The notes beneath the pieces were generated by a model, which saw nothing but the letters and a program-made list of their open reading frames with translations, searched no databases and was not told the origin of the DNA. 64,000 nt of DNA from Hevea brasiliensis (lineage: Eukaryota; Streptophyta; Magnoliopsida; Malpighiales; Euphorbiaceae): positions 2,606,288-2,670,287 of the forward strand of contig NC_079510.1 in NCBI RefSeq assembly GCF_030052815.1, in the 5' to 3' direction. This document shows, piece after piece, positions 35,355-47,699 of this stretch (positions are counted from its first letter, which is position 1; the number at the start of each line of letters is the position of its first letter). The position numbers and the translations under genes are program-made.

Positions 35355-37995
35355 GAGCATTCGATTCAAATTGAATTGAATTGAATCAAACTGAATTGAA
35401 TTGAATCAAATCGAATCGAACAATAAAAATTAAATTAATTAAATTATTATATTTTAAAAATTGAATCAAATCGAAATGCATGAAAAATCGAAATGAATCA
35501 AACTGCTTCAATTTGGTTCAGTTTGAAGCAATTAATTTTTGAACTTTGATGATTTTTTTATTTATACTTGATTTTCAAGTTATTTGATCTGATTTTGACC
35601 TTAATTTGTGTTAGTAATATGCTCTAGAGCATATCATTTAGTATATATTTTATATATATTTTATTAATAAAATATAATTTCACTTTTCCATTTACATAAT
35701 GCATTTATGTGTAATAGAAAAAGTCCATTGATATTTTGTTATAAATTCTATTATTAAGTTATTAAGAATATGAGTGACAGTATTTTTAGCACAAAGTATT
35801 ATAAATTGGTTTACAATCAATGATAATTCACATAGGACATGATTTATCCAGAAAATTTATAATAATATTTGTTCCCAACGTATTTATATGAGATATAAAT
35901 AAGATAAAATAGTGAGTCTCATGCCATAAAACAAACATGATAAGCACTTATACATGATAAGTAGGCCAAACTAGTGATGTATATGACAAGCACATAGAGT
36001 TTACTCTTGTCAATGTATTATCATATATCATATCAATGCATATAATCTTTAGATTTGAGATAACACAGTTATCTTGTATATGGGTGGTTTGAGTTTGATA
36101 CTGCTTTCATACTTGTATTGTGTATGGATATATGGACATGTGTTGGCTCCTACTAGTTATATATGGAGATAGGTGTTAATCAAGATAGAATCTGTTACCC
36201 TAAGTAAATAGGAATAAAAATCCTATATTTATTTAATTATTCTTGATGTTTCAAGTTCCTGGTCATGACAGATAAATTTAGTCAGAAAAGAGTTTCTGAC
36301 AAGAAAATCTAATTAATTAAGAGCTGAAATTAAAAGAGAACATAATATTCATAGCAAATGGGGTTTGACATAAACCATGACTCCAGTTTGAATTGTGATT
36401 TTGTAACAGAGAGATTATAGTGCATGGTAATATATGATTAAAGGTTCATTTAAAGTATTCCTTGTTACTGATTGGGTGGCCATGGCACGCTATGCTAAGT
36501 GTCAACCATAGTCTATGAGATGCCTAAAATGATTTAGGGAAATCATTTATGGTAAGAAAGAGTTCTGATGATATTAAAAGTTAATATCATATCTTATTGC
36601 CAATTAGTGATGAACCTAGTGAGTCACACACATACACAAAATAATCACCAAGTAAAATATGATTTAATTGATTAATTAAAGAGTTTAATTGATTAATTAA
36701 ATAGGTTTGGTTTACAATAAGATTGCAAAATCCCTAGCATGACTTGAAACCAAATATGGGTTATTAGATGTATAGTATAAGTTAAATTTATATTTAAAGT
36801 ATTTAAATATAAATTTAATTATGAGAAATTAATTAATAGAGATTAATTAATTAATTTATATTTGATATAAATTGATTTGAAGAGGAGAAATAATGATTTT
36901 GGATTGAGAACTCAAAATTACAACATAAGGGTAATTTAGTCATTTCACATGGTGACATATGACACCATGAGATGGTGACACATGGCATCATATAAGCTTG
37001 TCATTTGTCTTTCTATCATGTAAGATAATCAAAGTCAATATTAAGTCTAACTTTAATACTTGGCCTAATGTGATTGAGTCAATTAAAAATAAGATGCAAT
37101 GAAATGGTGACATGTGGCATAGGGTTTAAGTGACTTAATGACCTAATTATATAAAAGGGAAAAGAAAAGAAGAAACATAACACTCTTATTTTCTCTCAAG
37201 TGTGGCGGCACACCTCTCCCTCTCCTCTTCATTTTGTCTCATCAATTCAAAGAGAATTACCCAAAATCCTTTGAATTAAAATTGCTAGAAATTGTTTCTA
37301 GTGTCCTATACATACATACTACCTCTCTAAAGGCAAAAACCCAATTTATAATTTGTTGGCAAAGGCTTGACAAGCAAATTAGGGGCTGCCCATTGGTGAT
37401 CTTGATGTAGACAAGCTAGAAGGACAACACTTGGGGTCCTAGTTGCTTCCTAAAGGTGCCAATTACATCTATAGTGCATCAAAGAGGTTAGTGCTCTAAC
37501 TTCTCTTTTAAACTAGGTTTAAATGAATTAATTTGTTAATGCATAATCTTGAATGACAAACATAGATCCTAATATATATTAAAAGTGTTTTAATATGCAA
37601 TTGAGTATTGAAATTAATTAGGCACATAAGAGATATAGCATGATGCATGTAACCCTAGAAGAAAATTTTTGAAATTTAATGCTCTAATGAACTAATCACC
37701 ATACTTTCGCTCCTTCAATTTGAACCTAGTAGCCATTAATCAATAAAATTAAAAAATTTATATATGTAAAAATATATATAATACATAAATTCTCTATAAA
37801 AATAAAGTAATTTAAAAATCAATAAAACAATTCGATTTTGTTTGGTTTAATAATTTTTTTTTCTCTAAAAAACTAAACTCAACAAACCAAAATTTTTAAA
37901 ATTTAAAACCAAACTGAACAGCATTATCGAATTAGGGAGGCTCGATTTAATTCATTTTATTCGGTTCAAACTGAATAGTGTTCACCCTTATTAGT
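35355..37995. repeat. GAATTGAATC/AAACCGAA-type interspersed repeat split by solo LTR 3
   Basis: The left part (35355-35608) is rich in GAATTGAATC and AATCGAA words. The right part (37718-37995) has the complementary style, with GATTTAATTC, ATTCGGTTC and AAACCAAACTGAAC. Together, with 35609-37717 removed, they look like one degenerate interspersed repeat common in plants. Its class is not identified. Confidence 0.5.
35609..37717 (+). mobile_element. Solo LTR 3 (about 2.1 kb) with ATTTG target duplication
   Basis: It starts TGTTAGTAATATGC at 35609 and ends GCTCCTTCA at 37717. Perfect 5-bp ATTTG repeats flank it at 35604-35608 and 37718-37722. No gag or pol occurs inside. The start contains a palindromic GCTCTAGAGC at 35623-35632. 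Lineage is not certain; the TGTTAG start suits a Ty1/copia family with long LTRs. Plus orientation is assumed from the TGTTAG start. Confidence 0.8.
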
Positions 37996-38533
37996 ACATA
38001 CTTATTTGATACGGCTAGTATCATGTCATTTTAATGTATTAATTATATGAATTTTTCTTATATATATCCAGTTTAACAAAAAACCTCAGACTTATAATGT
38101 ATTATGATACTCAATTATTAAATACATATTTGTATCTTTGATTAATGGTGAGCATTCCATGGTGAATCAAATATATATAAGAATTTCTCCTGCCTTGTAT
38201 ATATGTATTTTTTTTTTATTTGAAGGTAAAATTTATGAAATTGAGTAGCGAATTCATTTAAATTAAAAATAAAATGTATAGAGGCTCTTTCTATCACTCT
38301 TGGGTTGATATCATATTGGATTTGCATTGTAATTAATGAATCTATGAATTAGAGCTAAAATATCACACATTGAAATAATATAAAAGAAATTAAAGGTTAA
38401 TAATATATTAGGTCTCCTCATTTCAACACCTTAATTTGAAAGTTGGGTTTGTGCTTCTAATATAAATATTAAATTCAACTTCACACTCATTATTTACCAT
38501 ATTCTTATGGTGTCTTTGTGTTTGCCTCATAGG

Positions 38534-39138
38534 CCTTGACTTTTCATTAATTTGATAACATATTTGTTGCATCACATTTTTGTTGGTGGGCCTAACTCGT
38601 GTGTGATAATTTATGTGTGAATATGAATTATACTCAACTCAACTCAACTCAACTAAGCCTTTATTTCAAAAATTTAGGGTCGGCTATATGGATTCGTTTT
38701 TTCTACTCTGAACGATTTTGGGTTAAATCTTTAGAAATGTGTAATACTTCTAAATCACGTTGTACTGAATATGAATTATGAATTATATCAAAATAAAAAT
38801 TTTATTAAAATTATTATAATTTAAATGTAATTTATTCTTATCATTAATTCGTTTATGTATTCTCTATCTTAAAATAAATAAATAAATAAACAAATAAATT
38901 GCTAGTGTGTTTGTCGTATGAAGTCTTCGTGATGTCCACTTAATCTTTGACATTCCATTCAATTCACGTTCTTCCCATTGTTTCCGCTAGTAGAGTAATT
39001 CATGTGCACTAATTTAATCGTCATTGCCCTCGTGTCCGCCATCTAAGCCTTGACGTTTTATTTAATTAATAGCTTGTTCTTCGCATCACGCTTTTGTTAG
39101 TAAGATTTATAACTCGTGTGTGCTAAGTTAATTGTGCC
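38534..39138. repeat. Pair of diverged direct repeats, about 88 bp
   Basis: Words at 38534-38619 and 39048-39138 share CCTTGAC, GCATCAC, TTTTGTTRGT and AACTCGTGTGTG in the same order. They flank the SINE-like repeat, so the second element may have inserted into a duplicated unit or the block was duplicated before insertion. Confidence 0.55.
38635..38770 (+). mobile_element. SINE-like or LINE-tail-like plant repeat with (CAACT)n
   Basis: A (CAACT)n run at 38635-38654 is followed by AAGCCTTTATTTCAAAAAT, GGGTCGGCTATATGGATTCG (38679-38698) and a diverged tail. The GGTCGGCTATATGGATTC core is widespread in dicot genomes and resembles the Au-SINE consensus. No tRNA-like promoter part was recognised, so this is an incomplete copy. 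Confidence 0.5.
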
Positions 39139-39364
39139 ACGTGCGAGTCGAGCCCTTCATATCACCTTTTTTTAAATAAACATTATTTAATTTGAATAAA
39201 ATAAATTAGACTTTATAATTTAATATTTTTTTATTATCAAATTATATTTTATTTAATGTATTATTATAAGTAAATAATAAATTTTTTATAATTAATATTA
39301 GTTACTCTTAAAACAAAAATTATATATACACATAACTAATATGTAATATAGTGAATGATTAAAA

Positions 39365-39522
39365 TTTTATTTCAATTGAATTTATTAATACTTCATTTAG
39401 TAGGCTATAATAAAATGTAAAGCATTGAAAATATTTTACAATTTTATTTCAATTAAATTTATTAATACTATGTTTACTAGGCTATAATAAAATATAATGC
39501 AATGAAAATCTTTTATTAAATT
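39365..39522. repeat. Tandem duplication of about 80 bp
   Basis: Two adjacent copies each contain TTTATTTCAATT, AATTTATTAATACT, TTTA then TAGGCTATAATAAAAT and GCAATGAAAAT-like ends (about 39367-39445 and 39448-39522). Confidence 0.75.
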
Positions 39523-39956
39523 TTAATTAAAAATTTAATTACATTATCTCGCATTATGCTCATTAAATATAGCATAAATGATTTTAATAATTATTTATAG
39601 ATAATAGTTTTATTTATAAGACATAAGTATAACATCTTATACCATTATAAAATATAATTAAATGTATTTCTAATATAAATATAAAAAATAATACTCACAG
39701 TATCACATGGACTTTTAGAGTTTATATTATATATATATTTACCCAGATATAGGAAATACAAGAATGAATCACTGTTAAAATCATAATAATTTTAACAGAG
39801 TCTATTTTTCTATATAAATCATTCATACATTCAATTCACAATTAATATAAGATCTCAAAAAATTAGTCTATGAGGTGCGCCTTAATCACTGACGGATCTT
39901 AATTTACAAACCACATCAAATTTAAGACTGTTATACTGTACTAAAAGAGGTGCACC

Positions 39957-39983
39957 TTTTACTGTTCTTAAAAAACAGTAAAA
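39957..39983. repeat. Perfect 10-bp stem hairpin
   Basis: TTTTACTGTT (39957-39966) is the exact inverse complement of AACAGTAAAA (39974-39983), with a 7-base loop. It follows GAGGTGCACC (39947-39956). It may be a fold-back transposon relic. Confidence 0.6.
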
Positions 39984-41170
39984 AGTCACCCCTACCCTTC
40001 CCTTTTTTCAATTTATTAATTTATTACTTTATTTCAATTGCATTGAGTAAATGATTTGAATAATTATTATAATAGTTTTATTTATAAGATTTAAGTATAA
40101 TATTTCATATTATTATAAAATATAATTAAATATTTTTATATATTTATTTATTAATTAATTATATTAATATAAAAAATATAAAAAAATACTCGAAACAGAA
40201 CGTGAGATATTTATTTAATTTTTTCTTTGATTTAAGTAAAAGACTATATTATTCTAATAATTTTTAAAAAATTATTGTTATTCTCATTTTGACAACCACA
40301 ATACTTAATGATATATGTTTTTTAGTAATTTTGATAAATTAAGTTTCTTTTAAATACATTTAACAAAACGCTTAAACCATTTAAAAGTTAATTTTAAATA
40401 ATTTTACCAAACATATTAATTATTTATTTTTAAATTAACTTATAAATTAAAAAATATATTTAAGTTAAAGTTAAAAGTAAGTAATCAAATTAAACACCCT
40501 CTTAATGGCCAATAATTTTAATGCATTAAAGGTATTAAACTATATATATTTGCTTAGACTACATTATGAGCTGTATTTTGGGTATATAAAATTTTATTTT
40601 TTTCATATAAATGCCACAAATTTCACACAAATTCACATTTTCCCTTCAAGGGCATTTAAAGGGGAAAATAACATGCGTCCCAAAAAAAATTTCCAAAAGG
40701 TACGGATTGAAATTCCACCTATAAAATAATAAATCAAACATATGAATAGACATATTGTGTGTATTTGTTAAATCACGTTATCCACTATATAAATGTTAAC
40801 CTAATATTTGGAATATTTCTCAAAAAATATGTGATGTTTCATAAGTTTTTAATGATACTAATTAACCATGTTCATGATCAACTCCACATTTATTTTTAAT
40901 TGAATCTATTAAGACAGTTGCTTTTTTAAAAAGATTGTGAAAATGATCATGACTTGAATGAATCTATAAAAATAATGAAAGACAAAAGATGGCTTAGCTA
41001 TTTGAAAGATATTCATGTAATTTACCTAATTTTTTTTTAGAGGGTTAAAATAGATGGTATATATGATTTATTAGTTGAATATTATCGGCGTATGTTGATG
41101 AGATAAAACTCACACGTGAGGACTAAGGTACGCAAAATATTTTAGATATTTATGAGTCTCATCGTTCAAC
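39984..41170. other. AT-rich intergenic DNA
   Basis: No gene. The block near 40330-40500 resembles other dispersed AT-rich repeats in the window, such as 34850-34960, through AATTAAACACCCTCT-like and AATTTATAAATTAAA words, probably old MITE relics. Confidence 0.5.
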
Positions 41171-41405
41171 AAGCTCTGTTTGGCATTGCTGTTGAAATTG
41201 TTGTTGAGAAAATTACCTTTTTAAATATACTAGTTAAAGAATATTAAAAAATAATTAAAAATTAAATTTGATTAGTTTTAGTCATAAGAATACTAAAATA
41301 ACAAAACAGCTTTTTTTCAAATTACTTTTCTCAATAGCATCTAAAATTGTGTTTTTATTCAGAAAAACAGTTTCAGATTCTGAAACTCAATGCCAAACAG
41401 GGCTT
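41171..41405. mobile_element. MITE with 18-bp terminal inverted repeats
   Basis: AAGCTCTGTTTGGCATTG (41171-41188) pairs with CAATGCCAAACAGGGCTT (41388-41405) with one mismatch. The 235-bp body is AT-rich and non-coding. A CTGTTTGG-type end is common to hAT- and PIF-like MITEs. No convincing target duplication was found. Confidence 0.7.
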
Positions 41406-43340
41406 TAGCGCCTGTATAGTATTGAGGTTGAAGGACAAAAACTGTTTTTCAGAGAAAGAGGAAAAAAAATATATCATTTTAGATGTTAAAAAAAGTGGTT
41501 TGTAAAAAAAATTATTTTATTATTATGGGGTTTTTATAATTAAAATTTATTAAATTTAATTTTAAATTATTTTTAATATTCTAATATATTTAAAAAAGTA
41601 CTTTTTCTCGGTGATAGCTTTAATACCAATTACCAAACAAGTCATTAGCCAAGCAAAAAGAGGGTCACAAATGATTATGCAATGGCAGAGAAAGTGGGTG
41701 AATACTAGATAGAACACTAAACTAGTATGAAATCCAGATCATTACAAGCACAGACTTGTATAGAAGATTGGATAAAAGCAGAAAATCGACAATAAGAAAA
41801 TAAAATCGAATAAAGAATAAAGATAATTGGGCCTTTTTAGAATTAAGAGAGCGTAGGTAACTTAATTATCACATAATGTAATTTAACAATTTACAATATT
41901 TAAGAATTAATGAAATTTACTGTTGAATTGTTGTTGCAATTTTTTTTTTTGTCTCCAATTTTAAAGAGAATTTTCCCTCCTTTTCTAAAAAAATTATGAT
42001 TGGTTCAACCTAAAACCAAATCGCACTACTCGAAATTCAAAACTAGAATTGCTATTGAATCAGACTAAAACTGATGCTGAACTGTTTGAAACCATAACCA
42101 GTTAGAACCGCTACCAGTCCGTCCGATTTTAGTTCATTCTCTTTTTGGCCTAAACCATTGATTTCGACCCAAAACCAGCCCAGACCCAATCAGTGTCCAG
42201 GTTTAAAAAGCTCAATACAAAAACAAGCTAATGGGCAGACTACCGTGTTTGGTTTCCTAGAAGCAAAGACAAGAGCTATATGACTGGAAACTGAAACCAC
42301 CATCCATTGATGCGTGAATTGTTAGATATTTCATTAAGTGAGAAAGCTTGCTTATACCAACTCACTTAAGATCCATTTGAGATAGATGTCAATTATACAT
42401 ACTTTCACCAGCTATCACTAACAGCTTAACCAAAACAAGTAGGCAATAGTATACAAGAGAACAAAAAAAGATGGAAAAATTATGGCTGATTTAGACAAAA
42501 AATAAAAAAATTCAAGTTATTTACAGATGATTTGTAAGGCAAAGCTATGTATTCAGTACTTTAATCTGTGGTATCAACTTTTGAATTCTCCTATGACAGT
42601 TTAATTCATGCATACCTGCACCCTCAAGAAAAGGAGGGGATATGTTCTATGCATGTGATTCTATAAAGATGCTGGCCAACGAGCTCAGGAGCTATATTGC
42701 ATCCTTCTCATCCTCTAACAATTTACTTTCTGATTTCAGTACTTGAATTTGAATTTCATGCCCATTCAACAACATTTGCATTGCTATCAACCAAAAACAA
42801 ACCATCTCACCAAACTCAAACTTTCTGTTGCTGAAATCCCATTTCGTGGTCCCTACTGCAAAACCAACAGAACCAACCTCCCAAAACACTTTAAACAAAG
42901 CTTATCAGATACAAATGAAATCTATTAGCTATGTAAGTGAAGAAGCACATATGCCTGTGTGCAATCACCTTTTTTTTTTCTTTGGGGTCACACACATAAA
43001 CAAAATAGATAGAGTTAGTATTATAATGGTCAAGACTTCCCTCGACTCTCCTCTTTTTCCTTTTAATCTGAGAAAGTGAGCTTCGTTTATCTACCAGAGC
43101 ATCTTTTAATGAAATTTTCTTTACGAGTTTTGTTATTATAGTTCTTTCAAATTAGTCATTTTCAAAAATCAGTAATGAAATAGAACCTGGTAAGCTTCTA
43201 CAGGCATTATCTTTAGCCAATGTTCACAAGTTTGCATAGAGAACAAGTTTCTTAAGCAAAGGTGCCAAACCACCCAAGCAAAGAAATGAATTGAAGGTGG
43301 CTTCAGCAACAGAGGTAGATGATGGAAATAGGAAAGAATT
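41406..43340. other. Intergenic between the MITE and gene 2
   Basis: At about 41995-42200 there is a degenerate AACCAG/CCGGTT-style repeat. The rest, 42300-43340, is of more balanced composition and holds a minus-strand 68-codon frame at 42692-42898 (GFAVGTTKWDFSNRKFEFGE and after) that I do not recognise. No splice or homology support for a gene was seen. Confidence 0.4.
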
Positions 43341-43343
43341 GAT

Positions 43344-43349
43344 TTTATT
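43344..43349 (-). terminator. Candidate poly(A) signal of gene 2
   Basis: AATAAA on the minus strand, 221 bases after the stop codon. A C run at about 43489-43502 lies within the presumed 3' untranslated region. Confidence 0.4.
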
Positions 43350-43569
43350 TATGAATAATAATCGAATACAATAATGATGGCAGATGCCCAGCACACAAGT
43401 TTGGTGCAATAGTGGCATCTGCTTATTTAGAAGCCTTAATCAATTTCCCTTATCTTTTGCTTCCCACCATCCCACACACCACACACACCCCCCCCCCCCC
43501 CCAACAAACTCCCACAATGCTCTTTTGAATAATAAAAATGAAATGAGATGAATTTTGAGGCACTAAAAT

Positions 43570-43744
43570 CTATACTTCTAGGTTATTTGGCTGATTGAAA
43601 AGGTTGTCGATGGGGCAGGTTGGATTGCAAGGGTAAGGACAATCAATCTTTTGGAAAGGATTCCTGTCATAAAACCAATTTCCAACTGCCTTGGCAATTT
43701 TCTGCATGATATATTTTTGGAAATGAAAAAAAATAATTGTAAGC

Positions 43745-43794
<50 letters not shown>

Positions 43795-46700
43795 AATAAA
43801 ACATATAAAAAAGTACCAAGGAGAACACAAATTCTGGAGAATTGATTACAGGGAGAAAAAAAAAAGCTAATTCTTACCGTTTTGCTAAGCTCTGGAGAGT
43901 CAGCCATGAACCATGTCTCCTGCATTTCAGTTTGGCAATGGGTATAGCAAGAGTCTATATACAATCCTTGGGAAGAAGAGTTGGCTGATCTATACAATGC
44001 ACTCAAGAATTGCAACCTAAAATCTGAAATAAACCAGAGATAAATTACCAAGAAAAGTTTGCAACTGTTACATTTTGTAAATGATTTGAATAGCTTTTCT
44101 GTCAACTCCAAGAAAAGTTTTGCAGAAATTGCATGAGGGCCCTCCCAGTTATGAATAACATTAGGCAAACGTTTGTGTTTAAAACTGCATGATTAGAATA
44201 TAAAGGGCAGAGCCAATTCACAGTTGTATTTACAACTTGCTGGATGTTTGTCATGATAATTAGACAATTATCTGTCTTTTTTTTCATTTAATTTTGTGAG
44301 ATTACTAACAACTCTTCTTCACAATTTCCAGCAAGTTCTTTACCACAACATACTCAAACCAAACAGAAATTTTGACTTTGCAAGATTGGTTAAGTGTATA
44401 AATTAGGTTGCCCATAGTTACCTTGCACTGTTCTAAGTTGAATAGGGGAGCATTTTTCTATGTCATGCTTGCAGCCCTTCCAGGTGCCACTAGGATCAGC
44501 AACACTTGGTGCCAAAATATTCTTAATCTGAATCAGTTGAATAATATGAAGGATTAAAAACACAAAACAAAACTTAAAATTTGCAAATAGAACCACCTGC
44601 TACAAGAAAAATTAGAATGCCTCTGCGCTGTTAATAGAAATTAATTACATAAATATTTAGAGAAAACAATGCTATGGATTTAAGGAAGAAGAAGAAGGAC
44701 ATGAAGCAAAAGTTTGCAATTGACATCCTGAAATTTTACTTTGTACATAGTACAAGAGTTGTTTTCCACTTCAAAGAAAAGAAGCATCCATTTTTTCCTT
44801 TCAATTTTAACACTAAGACAATGGGGGAGTCTTATGTGAGAAAAATGTTCAATATATATTTAAGAACAAGAAGCATTAGACCAATGATTCTGACAACTAG
44901 TGTATCCCTCTATGGGTATAGACATCTTACAGCAATAATTAATGAGATGAAAAAAAAAGCCATTTTATGTATTAAAAAATCAACGTGTACATAAAGCACT
45001 AGTAAAGTGCTTACCTGCCATGAATCATATGCTGCATTTAGAACAAAAAGGGGTGTTCGTATTTGCTGCACCACATATTGTGGGAAGAAACACTGTAAAT
45101 CAATAAGAAGTATCAGTGAGACCATAGAGGAAATGGCGAAGACAGAGAGAAACATCAATGCACTTACCAATGCAGGGTTTAATCTTGAAGTACAGGAAAG
45201 AGGTAAATTTTTTGCTGATCCCTAAAGAAAAGATTAAAAAGTATGAATTAGGAGTCTACTCTTCATTCTAATAGAATGTACCATGGCATTGAACTCTTTT
45301 TCTGTAGCTGACATATTATTTTGAACCAGACTATGAGTGGCACAATCTGCAGAGATGAATAAAAATGCAATCCAAAGTAGAAAGAGCGAAAGAAATAGGA
45401 TATACATGCAATGAAACCACTTGACTGAAGAAGGTTTGTATGTGTGGTGCTCCAGAAACATCCTTCCTGTTATAAAATTTTAAGTGATTAAATTGCAGAA
45501 ATATGTAAAGTGGCATGCAAAGTTTTGCATATAGGTTCAGGGCATTTGGGCCCATCAATGAGCTTACACATTGATAAAATAACCAGCATCTGAAAGGCAT
45601 TTTACTTTAGTTCCCATAGGTAGGAGAGCTCGGAAGCTATCACAATGCAAAATGGAAGCCAGTCCACCAGCTGAACAACCAGAGAGAAGAGCCTGCAATG
45701 ACATATTGCAAGATTAATACACAAGAGTATTAAAATGAGAAAAAAAGAAGTGGGACAAATATTCCAATGGCTCTTACATTTTCAGCATTTTTCATTCCTT
45801 TAGCTAATAGATCCTCAATGACAGCAAGAAAAATCCTTGCTCCTCTGAAGTGAAGGTTAGTAGCCTGATCAAATTACTATCTGATTAAAGAAAAAAAATC
45901 TGAAATTTTTATTCTGGTTTCTTGCCAATTTTAATTAACTTACAGGATTGACTTCTTGCACATCACCAGTAAAAGAAGCCCCATCACAGTATCTGATCTT
46001 AACTCTATTCCAATTGTAGAAATCTACAAAAGTTCGGACAAAATAAAGCTTAAGGAATAGGTGTGAAAGTCAAAATTCAAATCAGAAGCTCTAAACAACT
46101 ACATAATTAGTAATACCTGGATTAAATTTCCGCCTGTTGTGCATAATCCCAGAGAAAGGAAGTTGTGTGACCATTTGCTTAGATGAACCTAAACGAGTCT
46201 TTTTGCGGGCAAGGCAAGTTGTTACATTGTTGCACCATCCTCCTCCCTTAAACCAATGAGAGAAAAGGCATATTGCAATAAGATAAAATGCAAAATCATT
46301 CAAGAAGTAAATAACTAATCTTCATCCATCTTTCTAATTGCGTTATTTAGTTCATACTATCAATTATGGTCTTAGCTTAGCTCCTCTAAGCATTGTGGGA
46401 CAAAAAGAAAAATTAAAATTGATTCTCTGCATCATATATCAATCACAACATTAAGTTTTGTTTGATGAAAGCAATTATTAAATGGTCATCACTATAGAAA
46501 ACAAACCTCAAAGTGAACCAACCAACTATTAATGCCTGTACCAAACCCCTTATCTAAATGGTATGCTGGAGGGCTTCCATCCAAACAAACTGCAGGATAT
46601 TTTAGATTCAAAAGATTCAATATTTTTAATTCAAAGAAAAAAAAAGAGTAATAAAATTTAGTTTAATCAGATTATTGCACACTTACCAGCTCCTTTTTCG

Positions 46701-46807
46701 ACTGCATTGTTCAAATAAGTAATTCCCACATAAAAGCCTTCTATCTTCATCAACAACAAAACAAAAACTAGAAGATTCAACCATAGGCCCATTCTTGAAT
46801 CTACCAT
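43570..46807 (-). CDS. Pectin acetylesterase (CE13 / Notum family) paralogue, 12 coding exons, 400 aa
   Basis: A second secreted pectin acetylesterase. Coding exons in transcription order: 46807-46687, 46589-46507, 46246-46117, 46023-45944, 45864-45778, 45692-45568, 45466-45406, 45221-45168, 45092-45015, 44527-44422, 44023-43878, 43701-43570; all junctions are GT-AG and they join without a stop. The start MVDSRMGLW leads into a hydrophobic segment (about residues 8-20), a probable signal peptide. Motifs: [19 protein letters not shown] (an N-glycosylation sequon), [29 protein letters not shown]. The predicted triad is Ser174, Asp270 (NAAYDSWQ) and His337 (DSCYTHCQ). Exons 2-10 match the gene at 31676-34388 base for base in length. 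Exon 11 is three bases shorter, and the last exon adds a short tail rich in Asn and Gln. A splice acceptor one base before the ATG shows a leader intron. Confidence 0.95.
43746..43791. repeat. (TAA)n microsatellite in the last intron of gene 2
   Basis: About 15 trinucleotide units between exon 11 and exon 12. A second (TAA)n run lies at about 46907-46931 in the leader intron. Confidence 0.95.
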
Positions 46808-46903
46808 CCTGCAAGCAAGCAAATGCGAATACTTTACACAGAAAGTAACATTAAAAAAAAAGAGAGCCAAAATTAAATAAACATAAGTGAACCAGAGAAT
46901 GGC

Positions 46904-46934
<31 letters not shown>

Positions 46935-47623
46935 GAAACAAACATTACTATATAGAAGAAATAAATTTAATTACCAACCACAGATCTATCTATTACTATT
47001 GGTAGCTAGATATTTGATAGAAATTCAAATCGTAAAATGAGATTATCTATCAAATAAAGAACGAAAAAACATTGAACCCAAATGACAAAAACGACAACAC
47101 AATCTACAAGTTTCACCAAAACAGAGGAAAAAGCAAATAAATCATGTATAGAAAACTTCAGCAAAAACTGCAATGCTGGCTAAGCATTTTATTATAGAAC
47201 AGCTTCCTTCCAATTTCCATAAAGGCATTTGCAAGAAACTTGCATCATTACAATAATAATAATAAAAGAAACACACAAGAAAAGCACAAGTTCTTATTGT
47301 ATAAAATCAATGAACAGGTGTGTGTACATAAAAGAATTCTCAATAACGAAGTGTTTGCAGATAGAATATGATGCAAACCCAGTTCCATGCATTGGGTGTT
47401 GAGGCAAAAACAAGAAACTGTAGTCGATTCTAAGAATGGTAGAGGGTGGTCGAGAGGACGATGGCGATAATTACAGGTTACTGCTGCACTTTCACTTGGA
47501 GAAAGCGCTTTTCCGGAAAAGTGTTTTTTTTTTTTTAAGAGGAGCAGCGAACCCAATGGCCGACACTCGTTCACCGAAAAAGCCCACAGCGTACATCAAA
47601 CAAATGTTTAGCTCCATTTTATA
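46808..47623 (-). promoter_or_regulatory. Leader intron, 5' UTR and probable promoter of gene 2
   Basis: The minus strand reads TTGCTTGCAG directly before the single base that precedes the ATG, a good splice acceptor, so an intron interrupts the leader. A TATA-like TATAAAAT lies at 47623-47616. The GC-richer block 47400-47600 is the likely first exon. It contains a perfect 14-bp palindrome CTTTTCCGGAAAAG at 47508-47521. The donor of the leader intron was not fixed. Confidence 0.5.
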
Positions 47624-47699
47624 TGGGTTTTGATTCGGTTATGGGCTAACAACCCGACCCGACTATGTAGCAGCTACAAAATGGAGCAGTGAATCTTAT

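Noticed and set aside
42692..42898. Minus-strand 68-codon frame considered as a small gene or exon
   Set aside because: No recognisable domain, no supporting splice sites or promoter, and it lies downstream of gene 2. It could still be an exon of an unseen gene.
43651..43845. Poly-Asn plus-strand frame
   Set aside because: Translation of the (TAA)n/(AAT)n microsatellite in the last intron of gene 2.
45234..45600. Minus-strand frames between exons 7 and 8 of gene 2, including one with [14 protein letters not shown] that looked like exon 8
   Set aside because: Phase after exon 7 would hit a stop. The exon encoding [13 protein letters not shown] at 45168-45221 has good splice sites, the same length as in gene 1 and the right phase.
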